Source of the DNA: Brachypodium distachyon
Taxonomy: Eukaryota > Streptophyta > Magnoliopsida > Poales > Poaceae
DNA length: 64,000 nt
Assembly (NCBI RefSeq): GCF_000005505.3
Contig: NC_016131.3
Location: forward strand, 2,976,001-3,040,000
Reading direction: 5' to 3'
The notes under the pieces are model-generated. The model ran no database searches and was not told the DNA's origin. It worked only from the letters and a program-made list of their open reading frames with translations. The translations under genes and the position numbers were made by a program. Within the stretch, counting starts at the first letter, position 1; each line of letters opens with the position of its first letter. Positions 26,074-37,531 of this stretch are shown here, piece after piece.

Positions 26074-27369
26074 CGGATCGCAGCCACGGGGCGCGGTTTC
26101 TTCTCGGAATTGGTTTTTGCCGCGCCGGCTGAAGACTTGGCTTCTTCTTCCAAGGACGCGTGATAGAGGAGGATTTCGCTCTCTCTGTTGTTTTAGTCAA
26201 GGAAACAAAAGCAACGTGTGAATCGTCGTTTAACCACTAATCTTGGCATTAAACGTGTCGAGTGTGACCTCTGCGTGTATATCGCGATTTATGATCACTC
26301 GTTGGACTGCATTGGATTGTTCGGTTTTTAAGTATTATGGGAAATTTCTTAAGAGTCTGGTTCTAAGGAAGATATTTGGACATCCTGGGGTTTAATTCAA
26401 ATTTGAACCAAACACTGAAATTCAAGCAAAGATGTCTTCAATCCAAAAACATCACATGATTCTCTTGCGCTATATTTCAGACATTTTTTTTCCTCATTTC
26501 TTTCGAAAAGATTCCTATTTCTTATGTAGTGTAATCAACAAACTTTTACGCAAATTCAACCGTATATGAATAGATTTACATCCATCCGACAACATCGTGC
26601 GCGTCTTCCGTGTCCCGGCGGTTTCGGAATGGTGCGAACTAAAGAGGCAGAGACAGAGACAAGCCCCCGGGCCACGTCCCGGGGCGTCGAACTTTTTCTT
26701 TGTTAATTTTGATGATTTGATTATTTGATCCAGGGTTTTACTCGTCAATTTTAGTGATTTGAAACAATAGCCTGAGCCTTAATTAATGAAATCCCGGCAC
26801 CGCCAGGACATTAAAAGTCATATAAACCACACTTTAACATAGTAATTTGTGGTCAAAGCTTTGTCTTAATGAAAACTAATATGCTAATCTTTAAGGAATG
26901 GAGGGAGTATTCAATAATCCATCTTTTCACCCAAGAACACGTTCTCTTCATGCAATTAATAATTCATGATACATGGTACCCATGAGATATTTCTGTTTTT
27001 TTTAGCGATTCAAGTAATGCCATATAGTATTTCTTTTAGGGATACAAGTGCCCATGAGAATATGAGATACTACGTAGCCAATACAAGGTGATTATAAGAA
27101 GATCCCTCCAGCCAAGTTGTAATAGGTTGTCTATTACTCTGACAAGCATGACGGTGTGATGAGTCTGTGAGAATATGATCAAGTGGCCATTCTGCCGTCT
27201 CAAGGAAAACCTTTGATGAATAAAGATTATGGACGAAATGCGACTAGTAAACCTTAGCGCTCCGCTACTCAGTTTTCATCACTAGAACTTACGCAGGGAC
27301 GAACGAAGTCTGAGATTAACCAGACCGCAATTTATAACAGTCCGAAACAAGACTCGACCGATCCTCATC
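26074..27369. other. Intergenic with half MITE
   Basis: VPS23 promoter, then AT-rich sequence. At 26815-26907 the right half of the MITE family in CDPK intron 2 is present (CATATAAACCACACTTTAAC to GGAATGGAGGGAG before TA); the left half is missing. No gene supported. Confidence 0.55.
26815..26907. mobile_element. Truncated MITE, half of the CDPK-intron family
   Basis: Nearly colinear with about 19256-19346 (ATAAACCACACTTTAACAT and CAATCTTTAAGGAA). It lacks the left arm, so it cannot fold into the long hairpin. Confidence 0.8.
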
Positions 27370-27945
27370 TCAGTGGTGGAAGAGAGTCACGTTGTACTCG
27401 ACGATGGCGTCCCCGTTGCCGGTGTCGAGGTACTGCGTCCGCAGCAACGCGAACCCGCGCGCCATCCGGAACTTGCCGCGGCCGCCCACGACGGCGAGCT
27501 CCCTGCCGTCCCCGGCCAGGACGGGGTTCCGGGAGAAGACGACGAAGGAGGAGCCGTTGCCGTGGTCCGTGAGCTCGAAGTCCATGCCCAGGACCAGCGA
27601 CAGGCCTTTCCTCCCCGACGACACGTAGAGCCCCTGCGCGCTCCCGACCACCCTCGACGCCCTCTGGGGCCCCTCCGTGAGCACGTCGTCGGTGGCGTAC
27701 ACGGAGCTGAAGGGCGTCGGGTCCCCGGGCCTCGCGAGCGGCGCCGCGGCGCCGCGCGCCACCAGGACGGCGCCCGGGTCCTTGCCGCTCAGGGTGTCGT
27801 GCAGGTAGAAGTGGAGCTTCGTCACCTTCTCCGGGCCCGGCTGGTATTCCTCGTTGGCGGCGGCGGCGGCGGCGGCGTCGTCGCGTTGGACGGAGACGAG
27901 GAGGACGACGAAGAGCAGCAGCAACAGGGATGTTGGAGTCCTCAT
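27370..27945 (-). CDS. Dirigent family protein 3
   Basis: Intronless, 191 residues, inverted relative to dirigent genes 1 and 2 and 13.5 kb away. Signal peptide MRTPTSLLLLLFVVLLVSVQ is followed by an Ala run (DDAAAAAAANEE). Family blocks: GPEKVTKLHFYLHDTLSGKD, TPFSSVYATDDVLTEG, SRVVGSAQGLYVSSGRKG, ELAVVGGRGKFRMARGFALL and EYNVTLFHH. Sequons at GSS context (NGSS) and NVT. It keeps VLVAR like gene 1 but has a proline/alanine-rich insert before TPFSS and charged changes (GRKG), so it is the most diverged of the three. Expected to be secreted and to act in phenoxy-radical coupling; substrate unknown. Confidence 0.93.
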   Translation of the reverse strand: MRTPTSLLLLLFVVLLVSVQRDDAAAAAAANEEYQPGPEKVTKLHFYLHDTLSGKDPGAVLVARGAAAPLARPGDPTPFSSVYATDDVLTEGPQRASRVVGSAQGLYVSSGRKGLSLVLGMDFELTDHGNGSSFVVFSRNPVLAGDGRELAVVGGRGKFRMARGFALLRTQYLDTGNGDAIVEYNVTLFHH

Positions 27946-28027
27946 GCTCGTTCTGTTGTTAGTTTTGAACTGATCTTTTTTTGTTTTGGTTGGTGGAGTT
28001 TATGGAGGAGCTTCTGGGCTGCAATCC

Positions 28028-28033
28028 CTTATA
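28028..28033 (-). promoter_or_regulatory. TATA-like box of dirigent gene 3
   Basis: CCCTATAAGGG on the minus strand, about 83 bases before the ATG. The context differs from that of genes 1 and 2. Confidence 0.5.
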
Positions 28034-28423
28034 GGGAAGGAACTAAATGCATGCGTTTTGGAATTGAGTTATGGAGTATTTGCATCTTGGAATTGTGCCT
28101 TATCTTTAGCCGAGAATAATGAGATGCAATCAAAGGCGCCTAAAATTGTCCGTTACCTTTAGCAATTTAGCGTCCATATAATGGCCGCGCATATACTAAT
28201 TAGTATCCATATAAGGCCTTCTTGGATGTTTATTTGGCGATCACATTACAAAAGAAGATGTGTTAGCCTGAAAGAGCAAGCTGATCCTGCGCATCAAAAC
28301 CTGCATCCTCTGGGTCAGTTTTGTACAGTCTGCGCAGGAACTAATGACGCCGCGGCTGATCGATGGACTACAGGAACATCTTCCTAGTTACGGCAGCAAC
28401 ATCTTTTTTCCGGCTGGATAACC

Positions 28424-29683
28424 ATTCAGTTAAAGAAAACTTATTAGCCACCACAAGCACCAAACACCGGGGAACATAAATTATATCTGATGACTGAATT
28501 AGATGTATATATACTAGGACTAGGAGACTGAGATAGGACAGTGAAGTGTATCTGGCAACTTGGCATTTGGCAAGATAACTCGATGTTTCAATGCATAATC
28601 AGACCCCCTAAAGCGATAACAGCGAAAACTTGACCACGAGTTTACAGTAGCGATATTTTTCAGAGGAATGGTAACTGGCAGACAGCACTCGTATCAAACA
28701 AGAAAATCAAATCATCGACAGCCAAGCCAAGCAGCATCTTGGTAGTAAAACATCAAAATCAAATCTGTTTAGTCCAATTAAAAAAACAACATATAATGAT
28801 TAGAGTTTACCAGATGAGAATAAGCTTCCTCAATGTGCAGTAGCTAACGGAAGAGACAAGATTATTCTAAGAAACTCTACTACTCCCTCCGTCCCATAAA
28901 GATTGGCGCGGTTTGAACTAGCTCTAGTTCAAAACTGTGCTAATCTTTATGGAACGAAGGGAGTAGCTGTCAAAATTGTTGTTCCTCCTTCAACTTTAGC
29001 TACACACTATACAATAAAAGAGTACAGAAGAACAGGAAGAGCACTAGCAGCAGCTTTAATACAGTGTTAACTTAAATTGCATCGATAATAAGATTCAGTT
29101 AAAGAAAACTTATCAGCCACCACAAGTACCAAACACCGGGAACGTAAATTATATCTGATAACTGAATTAGATGTATACCAGGACTAGGAGACTGAGATAG
29201 GACAGTCAAGTATATCTGGCTACTTGGCAAAATAACTTAATGCCTCAATGCATCATCAGACCCCCTCCAGGGATTAGTAACAGCAAAGCGGATATATTTT
29301 TCAGAGGAATTGCAACTGGCAGAAAGCAGTCATAGCAAACAAGAAAATCAAATAATCGACAGCCAAGCCAAGCAGCAACTTGGTAGGAAAACATCAAAAT
29401 CTGTTTAGTCCAATTAAAAAACAAATCATTATTAAAAGACAACAGAAAATGATTAGAGCTAGGCAGATGAGACATAATCTTCCTGAATGTACAGTAGCTA
29501 ATGCAAGACAACAAGGAAGATTATTTTAAGAGACTCTACTAGCGATCACAATTGCCAGAAGTGCTCCTCCTTTCACTTTAGCTGCACACTGATACAATAA
29601 AAGAGTACAGAAGAACATGAAGAGCACTAGCAGCAGCGTTAATACATTGTTAACACAAATTGCACCGATAAAAAGATTCATCT
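28424..29683. repeat. Tandem duplication, two units of about 0.6-0.67 kb
   Basis: Unit 1 (about 28424-29090) and unit 2 (about 29091-29683) are colinear copies. Shared landmarks are CAGTTAAAGAAAACTTAT, GGACTAGGAGACTGAGATAG, TTTTTCAGAGGAAT and AAAGAGTACAGAAGAACA. They differ by point changes, small deletions and one MITE present only in unit 1. The region is just 3' of EBP2 on that gene's strand. No protein can be read from it. Confidence 0.85.
28883..28963. mobile_element. Stowaway-like MITE with empty site in paralogous unit
   Basis: Ends CTCCCTCCGTCCCATAAAGA and TCTTTATGGAACGAAGGGAG, TA on both sides. In the second unit the matching position near 29540 reads ACTCTACTAGCG with a single TA, the uninterrupted target. 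Confidence 0.92.
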
Positions 29684-29904
29684 GCATCCCATAACCAAAA
29701 GGGCAATCATAAGTTAAGTGCATCTTACAGAAAACAGCACAGCTAAAGCACAAGTCTTGTGTTTGGACTGCCTCCAAAAAATTTCTATTTCAAGCTAACG
29801 TTCACATCTAGTGATGTTGCAGTAGTCCAGCGATAACTAGATATCAAAACAACAAGAACACAATAACGGCAAAAAGGAAGCAGGCATACTCTTACAACAT
29901 TGCA

Positions 29905-31553
29905 TCAAAACGTCTTCCTCTTCTTGTTTTGTGACTCACCCCTCTGGTTAAATCCTCTGAAGTCATTTGTTGTCTCCGCAGTGTTTTGCTTTTTCATCCC
30001 TTTCCGACCACCATGGCCAAACTTCGAATCCTTTGACCTATGGTTCTTTCCTTGTTTACTTCGCTTGGCAAGACCACCAGACCTATCACCAGGAGCAACA
30101 CCAGGCCTCTTCTTCTTTGATTGCTTGAACCCTTCATCACCTTCGAAATTCAAATCTGGACCATCATCCTTTCCCTTAGCAAATCCCCCCTGTTGCCTCT
30201 GCTTCCTCCACTTCTTCACCGACTCGATACTCTCCTTCTTCTCCTTGGCCCTCTCCTTCATCTTCTCTGCCTGCACCTCCTTTGCTCTCTTCTTCGACTC
30301 TCTCGCCTTCTTCCTCTCCTCTGCCTCCTCGATCTTCTTCTTCTCTGACAAGAGCCTCCCCTTGATCCTGTGCATGTGAGAATCAGTCTTGACCATCTCT
30401 GCATAGTAATCTGCCGGCCTGAGGAACCTGACCTTGCTAGACTGCAATTTCTCAAAAGCCCGCCTTGTGCCATCCAAAGCCTGGGTGTAGAAAGCAAGCT
30501 CACGGTTAAGATCATCATTCACATCAACTTTTTCCCCCTGATCATGATCAATAGTGAGCTTGTGCATCCAGTCCACATTCTCCGGCCAGGCTATGTCCTC
30601 AAGCTTCTCAAGGAGCCGCTCTTTGTTATATATAGCTTTCCTTGAAGGTTCAGCCTGTAACTCTTCCCCTGAATCATCTTCTGATTCTATATCTTCATTA
30701 TCAGAATCATCATCACCCAGCATAGCTTCATCATCCGTCATGGCTTCATCATCAACCATGGGGTCTTCACGTTCAAGTTCTACCATTTTTGCTGAACCAA
30801 AGAAAGTATAGGCATTAATCAATAGAACCAAACAACAGATTTCTACTAGATGTCACAAGAGACAAATAAATATAAACAACAGACAAATCATGAGATATTT
30901 AAGTATGCACGGCGTACAACACACCAAAGGTACGACGGCGCCAGCAAAAATATCATAGCAGGATCCTGAATTCGTATAATTACACTATGTTGCACGGACA
31001 AAGAGATTTTGAAGTATGATATTTGCTAGGCATAATCTAATTCTTTTTTGAATGTCCATACTAAAATCCACCTTAGGGGGAGGCCGTGTACAGCCTACCA
31101 ATTTCTCCAGCCTACAACCTATCACCTTCTGCACCCTACAACAGCATAACCTACAGCAACTCCAGCAGCTACCCTATCCGACGCCCCATAGTCATATTTA
31201 GAGGTTTTGAACCCCAAAAAAAAACGGGGCCAGCAGCTTCGCCATCCGACTCTCCAGAACCAGCCGCTCCCCAAATCCCTTCCGGGACCCCCTAACAGCT
31301 CGGGGCTCCGCCGCCGCTCGACGAGGGACGAGAAGGGGAGAACAGGAGGAGGTAGAGAGTGGGAGGTCAGGCCAGGGGGGCAACCGGATATGGAACCCAT
31401 AAGGCGAAGTGTCCCCGGCGGCCAGCGTCGAGGGGAGCCCGTCGGCGGAGGCTGACGGCGGCGGCGACTGCGGCGGTTCAGAGAGGCCCAAAGCAAAGGG
31501 AGAGTCTGGAGGACGGAGATGAACAAGTACTCACCATGCTTACGGGGGACCAT
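29905..31553 (-). CDS. EBP2: rRNA-processing protein EBP2 homologue
   Basis: EBP2 is a nucleolar factor needed for 27S pre-rRNA processing and 60S subunit assembly. Two coding exons: 31535-31553 (19 nt, MVPRKH plus one base) and 29905-30791; they join in phase across GTGAGT and TTCAG to read MVPRKHAKMVELEREDPMVD, 301 residues in all. An acidic N-terminus (DDDSDNEDIESEDDSGEE) precedes the conserved core: IAWPENVDWMHKLTID, LNRELAFYTQALDGTRRAFE and RPADYYAEMVKTDSHMHRIK. A long basic coiled coil (KKIEEAEERKKARESKKRAK) and a Lys/Arg/Gly-rich tail with nuclear localisation signals follow (KKKRPG, NKKRKTF). A start at Met9 inside exon 2 would also be in frame, but the micro-exon gives a better fit. 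The plus-strand open frames are antisense. Confidence 0.93.
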
Positions 31554-32611
31554 GATGGACCGCGTCGCTGCCCGCCGGAAAAGTTGGCCGATAGAGGGGG
31601 AGGCAGTGGAGGCGGCGGCCAGGCGACGAGGAGACGAAGCTGCGCCTGACGTCTGACGAGAAGGGAACTAGCAATCCATCCATATGCCCTAGCTTTTCTA
31701 CTCTTGATCTCTTCCGATGTGGGCATGTGGCCTATGTGGGCTTTTAAGGTTTCCTTGGATGGGCTTTAATAATTGGGCTCTAATCAGTTGGACCTCTAGA
31801 ACTGAACCTTTGTTGGATGTTGCGGTTTTTTTTTCTTAAATGAAATTGGGTACTGGGCTCCTTTTATCAGAAAAAAAAAGTTTAGTGCAAGCTGTGGACG
31901 CTGAAAAAAAAAGCTGTGGCCGAAATAAAAGGCAATAAATTCTACATCTGTTGGGGCTGCATGGAGCGGGAAATATCTTGGTTTGCCAACTTATGTCGGT
32001 CGCTAAGAAGAGATGGCGTGCTTTTGAGCAGGAATGCGTGTTCGGCTCTCGAGCCAGTTTCCTTGGATGCGCTTTGGATAATTTGGCTCTAAAATTAGTA
32101 CTCCCTCGGTCCCTCCGATTCTAAATTGTTGTCGAAATATTACATGTCTCTAAATGTTTTTTAAGAATAGATACATTCATATTTGACAAATTTAAGTCAA
32201 GAATTTGAATTTAAAATCAGAGTGAGTATTTTTTTTAGAGCGGCTCCAAATTGTTTTTGACAGCATTAGAGCGGCTCTAATTAGTTGGCGTGGGAGTCCA
32301 AATTAGTGGGCAAAAGGTCCAATGAATCTGGGGATCTTCGAGTCCCATGGCCCAACAATAGCAAGTGTTTCACTGGACTTCAGTTTAGTTTAATGCAAAT
32401 CCAGGCCCAACATACACTAGCCCACTCCAACATGATCCAACACACTTTGAGACTTTTGAGTCCAGAAACCATTCATTGGATGCTATAGACCGATAGTTCC
32501 GACGCAACCTTCATCCCCTGCCTCGAGTGATCGACGTCTCCTGCCGCCGCCGCCGCTCTCTCGCTGCCCAAAGCCCCAAACCCTTGTTGCGTTCTCCCCC
32601 GAGATTCGAAG
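31554..32611. other. Intergenic between divergent genes
   Basis: Shared upstream region of EBP2 (minus) and the unknown gene at 32612 (plus). At 31829-31890 T- and A-runs flank a CTTAAATGAAATTGGGTACTG-like word, a possible minute LINE 3' scrap. Contains the MITE at 32101. Confidence 0.5.
32101..32226. mobile_element. Stowaway-like MITE
   Basis: Left end CTCCCTCGGTCCCTCCGATT, right end AAAATCAGAGTGAG, TA on both sides. The interior resembles 11337-11448 in inverted order (TCGAAATATTACATG). Confidence 0.8.
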
Positions 32612-33433
32612 ATGCAGCCGGCCGCCGCCATAGCCCTCATGCCGGAGGGCGCGACTGCGCTGGAGATCCCCTCCGCCACCGACCGGCCGCATTTCGCCAC
32701 CCGCCCGTCCTTCGACGGCCCTCCGCCCGCCACCTCGGTCTACCTGGACATCCCGACGTCGGTGTACCAGGCGCAGAAATTCAGGCTCTACATGGACCCG
32801 GACCTGCTTACTCCCGATCCCGAGCTCGAGTACCAGGCGCGGCGCCTCGCGTACGCCTACATCACGCCGGCCGAGGCCCCTTGCCGCGCCGACCCGGGAC
32901 CCTTCGTCCGCCGCGTCTTCCGCACCCTGGCCCTCGACCTGCCGCAGACCTTCGAGCTCCTCAAGCCCTCCTCCTTCGGCGACATCACGGTACGCTTCCG
33001 CACGCCCGAGGACCGGGAGGCGGCCATGCGCCGCCAGCCGTTCGTGCTCGACGGCGCCACGGTGAAGCTCGTGCGCGAGGGGGAGACCCCCAACATCAGG
33101 CGGGCCAGCAATGACTACGTCGTCCACGTCCTCCTGCGCGGCTACCCCATCGAGCAGCGGATGGAGAAGAAGATCAAGGACAACTGCTGCCGCTTCGGGC
33201 TCGTGCGCGAGATCCACCCTGACTGCTTCGCGGCGCCGGATCTCGCCACCGTCCACGTCGTCGTCCAGCTCGAGCACCCCACTGAGATCCCCAACGTGCT
33301 CCTGATCGAGTACCGTGATGGCTCCACCAGCATCGTCCCCGTCGAGATCGTCAGGGTTTGGCACCGCTCCCACTCCTACGACGCCGATGCTCAGTACGTC
33401 CGTATCTTCCCGGCCCCGGCTCCGGCCGCTTGA
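32612..33433 (+). CDS. Grass protein of unknown function, intact paralogue A
   Basis: Intronless, 273 residues. I do not recognise a named family with certainty. Visible features: an N-terminal MPEGATALEIP segment, a hydrophobic/charged middle with AYAYITPAEAP, PGPFVRRVFRTLALDLPQTF, then an RNA-binding-like or DUF4283-like stretch, FGDITVRFRTPEDREAAMRR, QPFVLDGATVKLVREGETPN, and a second half with DYVVHVLLRGYPIEQRMEKK and HVVVQLEHPTEIPNVLLIEY. There is no signal peptide or membrane segment, so it is probably cytosolic or nuclear. The DUF4283 resemblance is an impression from motif order. A decayed inverted copy lies at 41249-42078. The ATG was chosen because homology with the copy starts there. 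Confidence 0.8.
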   Translation: MQPAAAIALMPEGATALEIPSATDRPHFATRPSFDGPPPATSVYLDIPTSVYQAQKFRLYMDPDLLTPDPELEYQARRLAYAYITPAEAPCRADPGPFVRRVFRTLALDLPQTFELLKPSSFGDITVRFRTPEDREAAMRRQPFVLDGATVKLVREGETPNIRRASNDYVVHVLLRGYPIEQRMEKKIKDNCCRFGLVREIHPDCFAAPDLATVHVVVQLEHPTEIPNVLLIEYRDGSTSIVPVEIVRVWHRSHSYDADAQYVRIFPAPAPAA

Positions 33434-34458
33434 TGGATTTGATGCTCTAAGTGGTTGGGCGCCTCAAGTTTTAACAATTTGGTTCTGTTAACTGTGGCTG
33501 CCTTTGTTCTAGCTTGTTCTGATCCAAAGCTAGCACTTAACTAGCTACTCATATTTGATTGTGTTTGTTGAAACCTGGATCTGGTCGTTGGGTACGTTAG
33601 ATTCCTTTATGAAATGGAGGCGCCTTATGAAATTCATGTTTGTAGTATGTGGCTGTGCAAGTGTTGCTCTTTGTTCAATCTTAAGAATGCTGGGACTTGC
33701 GGGCGCGATATAGTACAGCCAATAATAGAATGTTTGAAACTTTAAGTCTGATTTAGCATTGATCTTTCAGCATATTCTGTTACGTGGTAATATTGCTGAT
33801 TTTCGCTTATCGCAAGCGCCTCATAAGCCGCCACTCTCTGGCAGAACAACGTATCCGCATGTAATTCGGACTCTTTGACTCAAACCATTAAAAGACGCGC
33901 GTATATTATGTCAAATTGACTGTGCTAGCAAGCAAATGAGTGTATACTTAAAAGAGCAAACCAATACAAATTCTGCAAATAAAACTAGCATTTGTCAGTG
34001 TGGATAATTTCTCTGTCTTAAATTCAGGTTTACATACAACAACAAAAATATACTGACTACTGAATTGTCTGGATGAGAACTTCTACAGGAGTTTTGGATC
34101 TAGTCCAAATCACCAAAACTATCCATAAAAATACCCCCAATCCAAACAGGTTATAGGATGATAGCACATGATAGCTGCCATTTATGTATCTACACAAAAG
34201 ATTTACAATTATTCTTTCTAATTGTACAAGAAATCATCGGTACTCGTGTGTATTCATCTGCCTGAAGAAGTTTGAACCTGAATTTCCTCGACTCAATTTC
34301 AATCCCAAACTAAATTCTGGATTGGTGCCAATGCAATCAAGAAAATTTATAGCTAAAACGAGAAACTGGTAAGAATCTGACCAAAATAACTAGGCTAACT
34401 GAAGCAGTTGGTCGTCGACTGTCGCAGCTGCACAGCTTGATGAGCAAGTAATTCGTAT
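33434..34458. other. Shared 3' flank of convergent genes
   Basis: 3' regions of gene A (plus) and the MFS gene (minus). The sequence recurs inverted at about 40260-41248, for example GTTTGTTGAAACCTGGATCT and AGTGTTGCTCTTTGTTCAAT. No separate gene. Confidence 0.7.
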
Positions 34459-37400
34459 TCACATAAGCTCCAGTTCCTTGGCGCTGGCCGCCAACCTAGC
34501 ATTGTCGCGGTCGCGCTTGAAAACAAAGTATAACGGGCTGTAGAACAAGAAGCACAGACCAAACGGAACAATCATCATAGTCAACAGCCCTCTTGAGAGA
34601 GCATATGCCCCTGCCACCGACCCATTTGCCAGATTGACGGTCTTTGCATTGTAGCCGTATATTTTCTCGGTCACCATGCCAACAGCAGGAGCAGCCAGCG
34701 AAGAGAATGAGCCCTCGAATGCACGGTCAAAGGCGTAGATCATAGTGCGGTGCTTTGGAGGGACTACCTCCGCGAACATCGGGTTGTTTGCGCAAGTGGC
34801 ACACCAGCTTATGGTAATTCCCATCAAGAACAGTGTGACAGCATAGCTATACCAGTAATCAACTGACTGGGGGATGACTGTAAGGAGAATCCATGAGAAA
34901 GGAATGCCCATGAAGGCACTGAACTGAGCACACATGATGCGACCAGAATCCGGGTAGCGTCTTGACAGGCGATCTGCTATTACTCCACCAAGAAATGATC
35001 CACTGGCACAGCCGATAGCAAATAGGCTGTTTAATCCTGCTGAGCCTCTATTATCAAAACCTACAAGGTTTGAAGACTTCGTTAATGGTAAAACTTTTGT
35101 AAGGAGTTATGTTACTTCAATTATTAAAAATTTCAGTTTCTACTCGTACCGATAAGCTCAAACCACATTGTGAAGAAAACAACAGCAGTCCATGGCAAAG
35201 AGCCAACTATGCCTTGCAAGACAATGATTTGAAATGTCCGTACTTTCATGACAGATCTTGCTGTTATCCATGAATCCTTCCAGATGGACCGTGGAGGAAA
35301 AATACCATTACCGACTAAATGCGACCTGCCATTTGCATAGAAGTAAAACGCGGAACACTTTGTCAAAATTCTCACCTGGCTGGATGTTTTATAGCGGAGA
35401 GAAAGTTCACGTGAGAAAAACATGAGCATAATAGGTTTATTAGATATAGAGCAGCAATATCAGCACTTGATTACCAGATCACCAGTGATACTACTTATGC
35501 CTTCATGATACAACTAGTGGATATTTATCCTTTGAACAATGAAAAGTGGCCTGAAGAAAGTATCAAATATCAGAACAAAATTGTACCTCTCGTGATGCTC
35601 ATCATCACCATAATAGCTTGGAGATGTTTTTCTAGGATCAACAGTGTAAAAGTAGACAAGAAGCCCAATTAACAAGCTCACAAATGCGACCACAATAAAT
35701 GCAAACCGCCATCCAGGAAATCCCCAATAATCCCTTCCAGCCATAACTGTTGCTAAAATACTTCCTCCTATACCACCTACTGAACCAATAAGGCTTAACA
35801 AACCAAATCCTGCACCACGAGTGCCATCTTTGTAGCTATCAGCAATGAAGGATTGGAGTGATGGTATTACAATGGCAAGTCCAAGACCATTTACACCTCT
35901 CCAGAATGCAACCTGCTGAAAATACTGGCTGACACCAACGGCCCCTGTTGATATAGCCCAGAAGACAGTTCCGATTGCAAGAACTGTGGGGCGATCATAC
36001 TGAAGAGCAAGAACACCTGCCAAGGGAGATGCTATGGACTTCAGAAAGTTCATTATAAACGTAAGGTACCCCAGATCAGTAGGACCAGCATCGAAGGCAG
36101 CACTGACTTCCTTGTAAACAGCGGGGAGGAGATTCTCATCAGCCCGCTCCATTATGGAAGCCAGGTTGATGAGGATAAGGGAGATGGAGAATCCATATAT
36201 CATCTTTTTTGCCCTGAAAGAAGAAGTAACTAGGTAAGCTTTTCATCTATATTGTGGTGAATGCCACATGACACTTCCAGGATCCTGCGGTTATTTTTCT
36301 AAAGACGTTTCAATCTATTCAGTTCAATAAACTAAGTTCTGTATTCACTCCTTAGCATGGATCTATATTGATGTAGCGGCAGCGTGTCTTGCTTATGCAC
36401 AGTATGTTGCAATTATATTGACCCCTTGGCACATGGACGCAAAAGCGCTAAAATGTAGTACTTGTAATGATTACTGAGCCATATTTCAACTGAATTTGAC
36501 GGCATTGACACCACACGGGAGTATACTAGCCATAATGGCCACAATCACTCAGGTCATCTTCCCTGCTTCAGGCTTGCCAGAAAATTGGCAATAGTATGAT
36601 GAGGAAAAAGTCAAAGCTTTCCAGATGAAACTTGCAAAAGAGTAGTGAATTTGAAAGGATATGCTACTTGGCTTATAGTTAAGTATCTCTCCAAAAGCTG
36701 AACCGTAGGACCTAGTTAACATGCATATTCATCTAAAAAAGCTAACACGCAAAAAGCATGATGGTTAATTAACCTGGTGTCACTGTGAGATATAAGTCCT
36801 GATGGTGTCATGAGATTCTCATTTTCAGCATCCAAAAAGAGAATGAGAACAATAGGGGAACATAAATATTCTTGTCTCCCCCTATCTCTTGCAAACGAAA
36901 TCGACCTTGTGACTCCTCACTACTAACAAAATAAGTAAGCACCACAGTCAATGAGATCGAGCTTTTCGTCAACATCCCTGAATCTGAATCGCGGTGCAAA
37001 TCATGTGCTCCAATTTTCGTATGCTAATCTGTCTAAATCGATGGCAATCCCTGATTCGTGCATATGAATGGCTCGCTTCTCTCTCAACCTGAACAAAACC
37101 CGAAGACATTCCGATGAAATATAAGATACGTAAATGCATTGTTCGGACACACACCTATATATCTGCTCTGGCTGGCTACTGAATCTGATGATTCAGATTC
37201 ACTCGAGGCCACTGAAGACAAAAAAAATCATACCCCCGCCTTTTTCTCATTACGCAGGGCCAAATGACCCTCCCCAGTAGACAACGACTAGAAAACATTT
37301 CCATTTTTGGTCTTGGTCTAATCAAATCGAGATGTGAATCGTCAAACAATACCATAAACTCCAGGAGCTCGCAGGTTTAGAAACCCTTTCGAATCGGCTC

Positions 37401-37531
37401 CCGGTGAGCGAAGCACGCATTGGCAGAGCTAGAGAGCAAATCATTTTCCATCACCGGCCCAGGAAATCCGCCCTCGAATCGGGAACCGTAGAAGAAGAAG
37501 AGGAATGTGTCAGGAACCTAGCTCACCTCAT
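34459..37531 (-). CDS. MFS transporter (UNE2/At1g78130-like)
   Basis: Major facilitator superfamily membrane transporter; the substrate of this plant group is unknown to me. Coding exons on the minus strand: 37527-37531 (ATGAG), 35587-36213, 35150-35325 and 34459-35060; all phases agree, 469 residues. The micro-exon joins to give MRAKKMIYGFSISLILINLA. About twelve hydrophobic segments are visible, with family blocks INLASIMERADENLLPAVYK, FDAGPTDLGYLTFIMNFLKS, the MFS loop-like LQYDRPTVLAIGTVFW, SFIADSYKDGTRGAGFGLLS, GYNAKTVNLANGS and a cytosolic C-terminus KELELM. The GC-rich sequence just upstream of 37531 on the minus strand is the likely leader. If the micro-exon is wrong, Met6 at 36203 would serve and little changes. 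Exons 3-4 lie in the inverted duplication. Confidence 0.9.

Larger units (their letters stand above)
32520..35490 (+). repeat. Inverted segmental duplication, left arm
   Basis: This arm is repeated in reverse orientation at about 39715-42130. It contains the intact unknown gene (32612) and MFS exons 3-4. Arm ends were judged by eye from the last clear matches: near 35465-35490 (GCTGATATTG, TCAAGTGC) and the gene leader near 32520. Confidence 0.85.

Noticed and set aside
25262..26200. Overlapping 312-codon minus-strand frame and 25696-26163 plus-strand frame
   Set aside because: Arg/Pro-rich shadows of the VPS23-like gene in GC-rich sequence; no domain.
29900..30379. 159-codon plus-strand frame with hydrophobic stretches
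   Set aside because: Antisense of the Lys/Glu-rich EBP2 tail, which reads as Phe/Leu/Ser on the other strand.
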